Source: Candidatus Hecatellales archaeon B24 (GTDB taxonomy: Archaea > Thermoproteota > Bathyarchaeia > Hecatellales > Hecatellaceae). Taken from it: a DNA stretch of 33,854 nucleotides. The notes under the pieces are model-generated. The model worked only from the letters and a program-made list of their open reading frames with translations, did no database searches and had not been told where the DNA came from. Positions 14,729 to 21,840 of this stretch are shown in pieces (position 1 is the stretch's first letter; the number at the start of each line of letters is the position of its first letter). A program made the position numbers and the translations under genes. The DNA lies in assembly GCA_001593855.1 (NCBI GenBank), contig LUCC01000002.1:1-33854 (forward strand), in the 5' to 3' direction.

Positions 14729-15525
14729 TCTTCCCCACCGCCAACCATGAATTTATCGAGCGGTATGGCTACGGAGTATTCTCCTTTAGGCTTTCCAGCG
14801 GTTTCAGGCGTCGGCTTAAGTTTAAGCTCGCCTTTAAGCCTGTCCAAGGTTAGCTGAACATAGCCGTAGGTTGCAAGAAAGCTTACCATGTAGGCTTTAA
14901 GCACGGTTTCCCTGAAGGTTTCAGCCCTGACAAAGTCCCAGTAGGATATTTCCCCTCCAGCCTTTTCGGCTTCGGCTGAAAGCTTCTGGAAGGTTTCCTC
15001 CAGCAATCTTCTGAAGTCCCCGCTGAGGGTTAAACCTAAAGCCTTAACGGTTTCAGGTGAAACCTCGGCTTCAACCATTCTGGGGGCTTCTAAGGCTTCC
15101 GGAGGGAGGCTTCTCGGTTTAAGCCTTACCCAGTAGGAGGCAGCCTCCTTAAGCCTTTCAAGAGTTAAAACCTCGATTTTAACGGTGGGCTTCCAAGCTT
15201 TGAGGAATACTTCGGCGAGCTGTGGAATGGTCAGCTCAGCAATCCTCGTCTTAACGGTTTCAGGATCTAAAATTCTAAGCTTACTCCTAACCCTAACCCA
15301 TTCGTCTTGAAGTTCCACGACCTTTGAAAGACTGCGTAAAGCTTCCCCGTCGAGGGTTAGGTCTGAAGGTTTCACCCAGGCGGGGAGGAGACTGCGTAAA
15401 GCTTCAAGCTCCTCTTTAACGTCAACTTCAAAGGGGTTGAAACCTTTAGCTTCAACCTCCCTGCACAGGTGCACTATTCTCAGAGCCCTGTCTCTGGCTT
15501 CGCTAAGGCTTGGCTTCTCCTTCAA
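14725..15525 (-). CDS. Nse4-like kleisin
   Basis: A 266-residue protein that links the two neighbours and looks like a kleisin. Its N-terminal part is helical (R-A-L-R-I-V-H-L-C-R-E, then E-L-E-A-L-R-S-L-L), the middle is an extended linker, and its end matches the Nse4 C-terminal domain. From F204 to G221 the pattern is F-x-x-T-V-x-x-x-Y-x-V-S-F-L-x-x-x-G with no gap, and F198-V199 precede it. Nse4 family proteins read S-F-x-x-T-V-E-N-x-F-x-V-S-F-[IL]-x-x-x-G. ScpA also ends in a winged helix, but lacks this T-V/S-F-L spacing. The start is TTG, eight bases after GGAGGT, inside the end of the ATPase gene (23-base overlap). Confidence 0.7.
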   Translation of the reverse strand: MKEKPSLSEARDRALRIVHLCREVEAKGFNPFEVDVKEELEALRSLLPAWVKPSDLTLDGEALRSLSKVVELQDEWVRVRSKLRILDPETVKTRIAELTIPQLAEVFLKAWKPTVKIEVLTLERLKEAASYWVRLKPRSLPPEALEAPRMVEAEVSPETVKALGLTLSGDFRRLLEETFQKLSAEAEKAGGEISYWDFVRAETFRETVLKAYMVSFLATYGYVQLTLDRLKGELKLKPTPETAGKPKGEYSVAIPLDKFMVGGGEE

Positions 15526-17440
15526 CCAGGGCTACCTCCGATTTTCCTCCAACCTTCTGGACGACTATGATTCTTGCCTCTTCGTCGAAGACTGGGTGAT
15601 GCCAGGGTGTAATCACTATATACTGGGTTTCAGGGTTGTCTCTAACGGTTTCAACTATAAGCCGTGCCACAGCCTCCCTGTTCTTAGGGTCCATGTGTAC
15701 GTCAAACTCGTCCACAGCCCTAATAGGGGAGGCAACATGCTCCTGGAGGGCTAGGAGGAAAGCCATAATGGTGGTAGACCTTTCCCCTCCACTCTGCGTG
15801 TAAGCGTCAAGCCTTACAGGAGGAACCCCATGGAAGCCCACCGTCAACTCTAAGCCAGCCTTCTCGAAGCTTTGAGAATTAACTATTCGAACCTCTCCCG
15901 TGGCTCCTATGGTTGAGAGAAGCCGCTGGTAGCCCTGGTTAATCTTGGAAACAACCTTCTCAAGCTTTCCAATCCAAACCTCTCTTCTCGCATCTATTTC
16001 CTCCAGGAGCTTCCGCTTGTTTTCTTCAAGGGCTTCTATTTTCTCCTTAAGCTCCTCGTATAGCCTTCTAAACTTCTCGTATACCTTCTCAACCCTTCTG
16101 GAGATGTCGGAGAGGGTGGAAAGGTGGATGTTCACTGTTTTAAGCTCTTCAGCTACCTCCGGCGGGCTTCTGCCAGTGTAGATTCTCGGGCCTACCTTTG
16201 CAGCTTCAGCCTTACCGATTTCAAGGTCTTCCCTAACCTTCTCCATTTCACGGTAGAGCCTTTTAAGCTGGGAATCCAGCTCTTTAAACTGGTATTCTAG
16301 GAGGGCTTCGGAAATCCCTGCCTCGACGAGTTTATCCCTAGCCCTGTCAAGCCTGTCTTCAAGGCTTGAAAGCTGCTCCTTAAGCTTCAGGGCTTCTGAA
16401 GCTAAAGCTTTAACCTCATCCTTCAAGGCTTCAGCTTTGCCCTTAAGGTTTTCAGCCGGCTGGAGCTTTGAAAGCTCTTCCGCCAGCCTTATCCAGCCTT
16501 CCCTTTCAGCCTTCTCCACTTCAACCTTTAAGAGGTTGTGATACCTGTTTTTGAGGTCAGCCTTGACCTTTTCAAATCCTTCCAACGCTTTTTTCCTAGA
16601 GGACTTAGCTTCCTCAAGCCTTGAGAAGGTTCTGTCTATCCGCTTTTTCAGTTTTTCAGCGTCTTCAACCATTCCTTCAAGCTGAGATTCAAGCTTTGAA
16701 ACGTGTGACCATGCTAGTTCGACTTCAAGGTTTTTCCGCTGCTCCATGAGCCTGAGCTTTTTAAGGTAGCGTTCATGCTGGCTTCTCCAGTAGGAAAGGT
16801 TTTCTTCAGCCTCCTTAAGCAGCTTCCCAACGGATTTCTCCTCGGAAAGGAGGGCTTCAAGCCTTGTTTGAGCTTCAAGAACCCTTTGCCTGTAGGGATG
16901 AAGCCCTATGGCTTCCTCCACCAGCTGAAGCCTCTGCTCAGGAGAAATTAAGGCGAACTCTTCAACCATGCCCTGATGCATGATTATAAGCATGTTGTCA
17001 GGGTTTATGCCGAAGCTTGAAAGCACACGCACCAGGTCGCCTTTAGCCACATGCTTATAGTCAGCTTCAAACCAGTAGGTTCCATCCTTTCTAAGGTAGC
17101 GGGTAAGCCTGAAAGTGTCGGCGGTGGAGGTTGGAACGGGACGTCTGCCCTTAACAGGCTTGTTGCTGAAGAGCAGGGTTATCCTGGCGAGGTCGGCCCC
17201 CCGCCTGATAAGGCCGCTAAGCCTCCTAGAACGTTCTGTGTGAGCCTGACCTAAAGCCACAGATAGGGCGAGGAGAATTGAGGATTTACCAGCACCGTTA
17301 GGCCCGCATACCAGATTTAACCCGGCTTTAAGGGGAATCCTCGCATACTCGTAGGACATGAAGTTCTCTAGGATAATCTCTTCTATAATGGTTTTAGGAG
17401 CCTCCACGGCTTCAACTTTTCTTAGAGCCTCTCCACTCAA
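15503..17440 (-). CDS. SMC5/6-like ABC ATPase, hingeless
   Basis: A 645-residue SMC-family ATPase. The N-terminal head (about 15-190) has N-F-M-S-Y, Walker A GPNGAGKS at 46-53, L-I-R-R-G-A-D near 80 (as the I-K-x-G loop of SMC6) and N-M-L-I-I-M-H-Q-G-M-V-E-E-F at 149-162 (as the SMC5 Q-loop region). Coiled coil runs about 190-500. The C-terminal head has signature QSGGERS at 549-555 with A-L-Q-E (SMC5-like) and DEFDVHMD at 577-584 (SMC6-like). Normal SMC proteins exceed 1000 residues and hold a 150-residue hinge; there is no such domain, nor a CxxC zinc hook as in Rad50. TTG 17440 has GAGGAG seven bases upstream. Coalescin-type archaeal SMC relatives are an alternative label. Confidence 0.85.
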   Translation of the reverse strand: MSGEALRKVEAVEAPKTIIEEIILENFMSYEYARIPLKAGLNLVCGPNGAGKSSILLALSVALGQAHTERSRRLSGLIRRGADLARITLLFSNKPVKGRRPVPTSTADTFRLTRYLRKDGTYWFEADYKHVAKGDLVRVLSSFGINPDNMLIIMHQGMVEEFALISPEQRLQLVEEAIGLHPYRQRVLEAQTRLEALLSEEKSVGKLLKEAEENLSYWRSQHERYLKKLRLMEQRKNLEVELAWSHVSKLESQLEGMVEDAEKLKKRIDRTFSRLEEAKSSRKKALEGFEKVKADLKNRYHNLLKVEVEKAEREGWIRLAEELSKLQPAENLKGKAEALKDEVKALASEALKLKEQLSSLEDRLDRARDKLVEAGISEALLEYQFKELDSQLKRLYREMEKVREDLEIGKAEAAKVGPRIYTGRSPPEVAEELKTVNIHLSTLSDISRRVEKVYEKFRRLYEELKEKIEALEENKRKLLEEIDARREVWIGKLEKVVSKINQGYQRLLSTIGATGEVRIVNSQSFEKAGLELTVGFHGVPPVRLDAYTQSGGERSTTIMAFLLALQEHVASPIRAVDEFDVHMDPKNREAVARLIVETVRDNPETQYIVITPWHHPVFDEEARIIVVQKVGGKSEVALVEGEAKP

Positions 17441-17508
17441 CAGTTTTCTCCTCTACCGGGCGGGGCTGAAGAAAGGCCTCCTAGCCTTAACATGAAAGCT
17501 TAACCGGC

Positions 17509-17525
17509 TAAGATAAACGTTATTT
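17509..17525 (-). promoter_or_regulatory. AT-rich promoter candidate for the SMC5/6-like operon
   Basis: In the 113-base gap after truA the minus strand reads AAATAACGTTTATCTTA. A start near 17485-17490 would leave a leader of about 45-50 bases ending in the GAGGAG site at 17448-17453, seven bases before TTG 17440. It suggests that the ATPase-kleisin-KITE genes can be transcribed apart from the moa-truA genes upstream. Confidence 0.35.
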
Positions 17526-17553
17526 CATTTTTAGGGTGCTAGCGGACGGAAAA

Positions 17554-18351
17554 CTAACCGGCCTTTTCCTCAAAAAGCTTTAAACAGTTTCTGAGAATTT
17601 CAAGCCTTGCAGCCTCCCATGAAAGCTTATCTCTGAGCCGTGCGGAAACCTCTTCATCCACGTGGAAAGGAAAGCCGTAGTCGACTTCTAACAGCATAAG
17701 CGTGGCGGCGGGAGCCGGAGGCGAGCTGAACCTGTTGAAACCCTCAGCTTTAATGCGGCTGTAGAGCACCTCTGGTTTAAGCTCTTCAGCTCCAGCTTTA
17801 AGCAGGACGGTGACTATTCTCCTTACGAGGCCGCGGATGAAGCTTTTCGCCGTGAAAACGAAGTTTATAAAGCCTTCGTGGAGGCTGACCTTCACGCCTT
17901 CGAGAGGGTTGAAGCCGAACTCAAAGGTTTTCTCCGAGGTGAAAAGCTGGGAGGCTTCAACCATGCATTTGAAGGCTTCACCCCGGTAGGGGGAGACATA
18001 AAGGTAGCGGCGCTTCAGGGCTTCCCTTCGAGGGTTGAAGGTTTTAGGAACCTTAGCCCAAGCCCAAGCCCGGATGTCTTCCGGAAGATGTGCGTTAAGC
18101 CTTTTAACCGTGAAGCTTTCAGCAGTGTTAAAGGCTATGGTTTGGCCTAGGGCGCTGACTCCACGGTCAGTTCTGGAGGCAGCCTGAAACTTGGCTTCAG
18201 CCTGCCCGCTTATAAGCTTGGAAGCCTCTAAAGCTTCAATCAGAGTTCCTCCTATGGTTGGCAGCCCTTTCTGAGGCTGGAAGCCGTAGTATCCTCTTCC
18301 ATCATAGTAAATCTTTACGGCGTAGCGTGTAGGAAGTCTGAGGGACTTCAA
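17554..18351 (-). CDS. truA: tRNA pseudouridine synthase TruA
   Basis: Makes pseudouridine at tRNA positions 38-40. The catalytic motif A-S-R-T-D-R-G-V-S-A-L-G-Q is present, with the aspartate in the T-D-R-G turn, after Y-Y-D-G-R-G-Y-Y-G-F-Q near the N-terminus. The Y-L-Y-V-S-P-Y and S-F-I-R-G-L-V-R-R-I-V blocks also fit. The frame is open to an ATG at 18396 inside moaB, but that codon has no ribosome site, while TTG 18351 lies seven bases after GGTGG and gives a usual archaeal length of 265. It follows moaB by 28 bases and belongs to the long minus-strand run. Confidence 0.93.
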   Translation of the reverse strand: MKSLRLPTRYAVKIYYDGRGYYGFQPQKGLPTIGGTLIEALEASKLISGQAEAKFQAASRTDRGVSALGQTIAFNTAESFTVKRLNAHLPEDIRAWAWAKVPKTFNPRREALKRRYLYVSPYRGEAFKCMVEASQLFTSEKTFEFGFNPLEGVKVSLHEGFINFVFTAKSFIRGLVRRIVTVLLKAGAEELKPEVLYSRIKAEGFNRFSSPPAPAATLMLLEVDYGFPFHVDEEVSARLRDKLSWEAARLEILRNCLKLFEEKAG

Positions 18352-18379
18352 GAAGCTACCACCTTGAAGGTGTGCGGGC

Positions 18380-18913
18380 TTAGCGTTCCCTAGCATGCTT
18401 AACTATGTGTCCGGCCTCCGGGATGATAAGCTCTCTTAAGGCGAGTTCCACCGCGTTAGGGGAGCCTGGGAGGCAGAATACAGCCTTCCCCCTGCTTACT
18501 CCTGCAAGAGCCCTGGTCAGCATGGCTGGGGAGCCTACCTTCTGAAAGCTTAAAAGGCGTAGCAGCTCTCCGAAGCCTGGAAGCCTTTTCTCCAGCAGCC
18601 TTTCCACGGACTCGATGGTTACGTCGCTTTGGGAGACTCCCGTGCCTCCCATGGTGACCACCACATCAAAGTCGTGTGAGGACAGCAAGCCTTTAACAAG
18701 CCCTACTATCTGGGCTGAATCGTCGGGGATTACCTGGCGGTAGGCGACTTTATGGCCTGCTTCCTCCACGAGTTTTGCTGCCAGGCTCCCGCTTGGGTCT
18801 TCAAGAGGTTTCCCAGCCTTAAGCTCTTTCGCCTTGGATGTGCTTACCGTTATAAGGGCGAACCTAAGCTGGCTTGGGGCTTCAGCCTTATGTTTTAAGG
18901 CGGTTTCACTCAA
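18380..18913 (-). CDS. moaB: Molybdenum cofactor biosynthesis protein MoaB
   Basis: MoaB/MogA-type protein. In archaea this family adenylylates molybdopterin before insertion of tungsten or molybdenum. The 177-residue product has I-T-V-S-T-S-K, D-P-S-G-S-L, the V-V-T-M-G-G-T-G-V-S-Q-S-D-V-T-I-E motif, and F-C-L-P-G-S-P-N-A-V near the end, all diagnostic. Its TTG start overlaps the moaC stop by four bases (TTGA), which indicates coupled translation. The aldehyde oxidoreductase at the end of the window is a plausible user of the cofactor. Confidence 0.95.
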   Translation of the reverse strand: MSETALKHKAEAPSQLRFALITVSTSKAKELKAGKPLEDPSGSLAAKLVEEAGHKVAYRQVIPDDSAQIVGLVKGLLSSHDFDVVVTMGGTGVSQSDVTIESVERLLEKRLPGFGELLRLLSFQKVGSPAMLTRALAGVSRGKAVFCLPGSPNAVELALRELIIPEAGHIVKHARER

Positions 18914-19389
18914 GACTTTTCCACCCTTCGAGGTTTAGGCTTGGCTTTCTTGATTTTCTTGACCACGCGTATGCTGGAGATTTGGGTGTGGGGGTATTGG
19001 CCTTCCTCATCTTTCTCGTAGGGTTTAGCCATATCCCATATGTTAAGTAGCGCCACGGCTGCGGCTGTTAGGGCTTCCATTTCAACTCCTGTCTGAGCGT
19101 AGGCTTTAACCTCTGCTGAAACCTTGATGGTGAAGTCGTCTGGAAACTGGTAGCTGACCTTCACGCCGGTTACCGGTATAGGATGACATAGGGCTACGAT
19201 TTTCGGGGTTTCCTTAGCCGCCAGCGTTGCCATAACCGTGGCGACGTTTAGGGGGTCCCCCTTCGCTATGAGGCCTTTTCTCACCCGCTTCACGGTTTCA
19301 GGCTTAAGCCTGATAAGACCTTCAGCCACGGCCTCCCTTAGAACAGCAGGCTTGCCTGAGATGTCCACCATAGCCGGTTTACCTGTCAT
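18910..19389 (-). CDS. moaC: Cyclic pyranopterin monophosphate synthase MoaC
   Basis: Second enzyme of molybdopterin synthesis; it converts the MoaA product to cyclic pyranopterin monophosphate. The motifs M-V-D-I-S-G-K-P, G-D-P-L-N-V-A-T-V-M, A-L-C-H-P-I-P-V-T-G-V, T-G-V-E-M-E-A-L-T and the K-P-Y-E-K-D loop are all present. Start choice: the frame is open to TTG 19446, but ATG 19389 is eight bases after GGAGGT and gives M-T-G-K-P-A-M-V-D-I-S, which matches the family. The product has 159 residues plus a lysine-rich C-terminal tail. It lies between moaA and moaB on one strand. Confidence 0.96.
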   Translation of the reverse strand: MTGKPAMVDISGKPAVLREAVAEGLIRLKPETVKRVRKGLIAKGDPLNVATVMATLAAKETPKIVALCHPIPVTGVKVSYQFPDDFTIKVSAEVKAYAQTGVEMEALTAAAVALLNIWDMAKPYEKDEEGQYPHTQISSIRVVKKIKKAKPKPRRVEKS

Positions 19390-19451
19390 AAGCCTGCGAC
19401 CTCCAAAAGCGAATATTCCCTGTTCACTTAAATAATAGGCTTCCAAGCTTT

Positions 19452-20402
19452 TTACGTCTGACGTACCCTCCGGGGATAGAAAGGCTCTCTTAAGGCTACC
19501 GCCTTCCGTAAAGCCTCCTCCACAGCTCCCTGAGAAAACGGGTTGTGAAGGAGAGAAGCTACATCTATAAGGTTGTCGTTACGCATGAGGCAGGGCTTAA
19601 GCTTTCCGTCGGCTGTCACGCGAAGCCTCTTGCAGTTGGCGCAGAACTCTGAATTGTGGAAGGGGCGCACAAGCTCAACCTTAACCCTGCCATCCTTCAA
19701 ATAGTAGATTTTCCTGTTGTGGAGAGGCCTAACCTCAACCCTGCAGGCTTCAGCTTCAAGCTTTTCCTCCACAGGGTTAAGGCTTGAATAGTAGCGGCTG
19801 TAGATTTCGCTTCCGGCACCTATCTTTTCCAGCTCGATAAGCTGGAGAACCAGGTCTCTTCCCTCTATAAACTTCATGGCGGACCATATGTCCTGCTCGT
19901 TTAACCCCTTCAAGACAACCATGTTAAGTTTTACAGGTGTTAACCCGGCTTTTTCAGCTTCCGCTATGCCTTCCAGAACCCTGCCTAGCAGAGGACTTCC
20001 GGTTACACTCTCGTAGACTTCTCCTCTGAGGGATGGGAGGTTCACGTTCACCCTGGCAAGGCCTGCCTCCCTAAGCTTCCACGCGGCTTCAGAAAGCAGA
20101 ATTCCGTTGGTGGTAAGCGAAACTTCAACTATACCTTTAACCCTGGAGATTCTCCCCACGATTTCGGCTAGGTCAGACCTTAAGAGGGGTTCTCCACCTG
20201 TAAGCTTAACCTTCCTCATCTCAAGTTCTGCTGCGACTTCAACAAGACTTTGAATTTGGCTTGGGCTCAGCTCCCCGGCGGGAGAACTGCCGTAGCCTTC
20301 CCTATGGCAGTATATACACTGGAGGTTGCAGCGTTCGGTTAAAGATATTCTAAGCTGGGTTACAGGCCTTCCAAACCTGTCTAGGAGAGGCAGAAAACCC
20401 AC
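19452..20402 (-). CDS. moaA: GTP 3',8-cyclase MoaA (radical SAM)
   Basis: First enzyme of molybdopterin synthesis, a radical SAM protein with two [4Fe-4S] clusters. The N-terminal cluster motif C-N-L-Q-C-I-Y-C, then the T-G-G-E-P-L-L-R SAM-binding stretch and T-T-N-G, are clear. The C-terminal cluster motif is F-C-A-N-C-K-R-L-R-V-T and the third ligand lies in L-K-P-C-L. The 316-residue length is normal. The C-terminus is V-R-Q-T, without the glycine pair of bacterial MoaA. GTG 20402 is used. It follows scpB by 60 bases, with an AT-rich stretch between them, so it may have its own promoter. Confidence 0.96.
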   Translation of the reverse strand: MGFLPLLDRFGRPVTQLRISLTERCNLQCIYCHREGYGSSPAGELSPSQIQSLVEVAAELEMRKVKLTGGEPLLRSDLAEIVGRISRVKGIVEVSLTTNGILLSEAAWKLREAGLARVNVNLPSLRGEVYESVTGSPLLGRVLEGIAEAEKAGLTPVKLNMVVLKGLNEQDIWSAMKFIEGRDLVLQLIELEKIGAGSEIYSRYYSSLNPVEEKLEAEACRVEVRPLHNRKIYYLKDGRVKVELVRPFHNSEFCANCKRLRVTADGKLKPCLMRNDNLIDVASLLHNPFSQGAVEEALRKAVALREPFYPRRVRQT

Positions 20403-20461
20403 ACTCCGACGAGAGATACCTAAGGCTACATAGCCTAGCCCACAAAAATAATGTTTTCCTT

Positions 20462-21139
20462 TTAGGCTGGCTGAGGAGCCGTTTTAACCTCTGCTGGAAG
20501 CTTCTGTCCAGCCATGGGGGGAGTTTCCTCTTCACCCGGCTTCCAGCCTTGCTCCTCGAACAGTTTTTCCAGCTGCCTCCTCATAAGCCTTAGGTCACGG
20601 CTTAGGTTAAAGTAGTCCGCGAAAATCTTCGTGGTTCTCAGAATACTTGTCTTGCCGAGTTTCTCCCTTTCCACGAGTCCCATTTCTAGGAGGCGTGCTA
20701 TATGCTGGTAGGCTTGAGGGCCTCTGACGCCTACAACCTTCGCCTGCGGGACAGGCTGCCTGTAGGCTATGTAGGATAAAGTTTTCAGAGGACCCTCCGT
20801 CAGCAGCGGCTTCAAGGTCAGCCTTTTAATCTTCTTGACGTATCGGGACTTAAGCTGCATGACGAATCTTCCGTCTTCCAGCTCAACGATTTCGAGGGCT
20901 CCACCTTTAACCCTGTAGCTTTCAGCCAGGCCTCTCGCTATCTCCGAGACCAGACGCTTCGAGGTTATGCCTGTTATGGAGCAGAGGGTTTTAGGTTCAA
21001 GCGGGTATCCTGAAGCGTAAAGGGCAGCCTCGATAAGCCTTCTGGCCTCCCTCTCATTTACAACCTTCTTAGGCTTCTCAGCCTTTGCAGGGGCTCCAGT
21101 TTTTTCAGGCTGTCCGGCTGCCGGGTTTTCAGGTTTCAA
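20462..21139 (-). CDS. scpB: ScpB, condensin KITE subunit
   Basis: Winged-helix partner of ScpA in the SMC-ScpAB complex. Typical features are E-A-R-R-L-I-E-A-A-L-Y-A-S-G-Y-P-L with the second wing near L-S-Y-I-A-Y-R-Q-P-V-P-Q-A and L-L-E-M-G-L-V-E. An N-terminal lysine/proline-rich linker and a C-terminal proline-rich tail (E-E-T-P-P) flank the fold. The frame is open to GTG 21151, where GGAGG abuts the codon; TTG 21139 has GGAGGGTGA eight bases upstream and is preferred. Either choice overlaps the end of scpA, so translation is coupled. Confidence 0.93.
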   Translation of the reverse strand: MKPENPAAGQPEKTGAPAKAEKPKKVVNEREARRLIEAALYASGYPLEPKTLCSITGITSKRLVSEIARGLAESYRVKGGALEIVELEDGRFVMQLKSRYVKKIKRLTLKPLLTEGPLKTLSYIAYRQPVPQAKVVGVRGPQAYQHIARLLEMGLVEREKLGKTSILRTTKIFADYFNLSRDLRLMRRQLEKLFEEQGWKPGEEETPPMAGQKLPAEVKTAPQPA

Positions 21140-21821
21140 GCCTGCTTTCACCCTCCACGGCTTTAGACTTCAAAACTATTTTGATGTCTGAGAACTCTTC
21201 TGCCTGGTAGAGTTCTACAAGCCCCTTGGAAGCCATGAAGATTAGCATGAGAAATATTTTAACAATCTCCTTCCATGGTAGGCCTCCAGCAAGCTTTGAG
21301 AAGAGAACCTCGCCTTCCGGGATGCTTGCCTTAAGCTTATCGTAGAAGGTTTCCAGCTGCTGCTCCCATTGGAGAACCATTTTATCGTATTCGGTGAAGA
21401 GGTCTCCGGGCGGAGGCTCCAGCCGTTTAACCTTTACCAGGGCTCCAGCCTTCTCAGCCTTCAAGACCTCATCTAAAACGGCAAGTATGTCTTCAAGCCC
21501 TGTTACGGTCAGCTCAAAGCGGAAGGGAAGCTGGAGGGGTGGAGGAACATAGTCGAAGATGCGTTCAAAGCCTTTCTTCTCCTCTTCGATTTCAGCCTCG
21601 AAAATCCTTTCGGACTGAAGCCTTAGAACTATGCTGGAGGACAGGAGGGCTGTGCCTGAAGCGTTGAAGTCTACGTAGCCCATCTGCTTCATTTCCTTGA
21701 GGAAGCTTGAAAGCAGCGTTGCTATGTTTAAGTCCCATGGTCTCACCTTGCTGAGCCTCGCCAGGTCGAAGAGAACCTGCCAAGGAGGCTTAAGCCAGAA
21801 AGGCTTTTTTTCGCTGCTCAT
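21129..21821 (-). CDS. scpA: ScpA, kleisin of the SMC complex
   Basis: Links the two SMC heads and binds ScpB. The 230-residue product has the ScpA N-terminal helices (P-W-Q-V-L-F-D-L-A-R-L-S-K-V-R-P-W-D-L-N-I-A) and S-I-V-L-R-L-Q-S-E-R-I-F, a middle linker, and the C-terminal winged helix (V-K-I-F-L-M-L-I-F-M-A-S-K-G-L-V-E-L-Y-Q-A-E-E-F-S-D-I). ATG 21821 follows GGAGG and lies 19 bases after the smc stop. Order smc-scpA-scpB is kept in one run. Confidence 0.95.
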   Translation of the reverse strand: MSSEKKPFWLKPPWQVLFDLARLSKVRPWDLNIATLLSSFLKEMKQMGYVDFNASGTALLSSSIVLRLQSERIFEAEIEEEKKGFERIFDYVPPPLQLPFRFELTVTGLEDILAVLDEVLKAEKAGALVKVKRLEPPPGDLFTEYDKMVLQWEQQLETFYDKLKASIPEGEVLFSKLAGGLPWKEIVKIFLMLIFMASKGLVELYQAEEFSDIKIVLKSKAVEGESRLET

Positions 21822-21840
21822 CTGCTTCCTTTAACCTCCT

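Noticed and set aside
15503..17440. Rad50 identity for the short SMC-like ATPase
   Set aside because: No CxxC zinc hook, no Mre11, HerA or NurA neighbour, and the signature and Walker B motifs (QSGGERS, DEFDVHMD) fit SMC5/6 better than Rad50.
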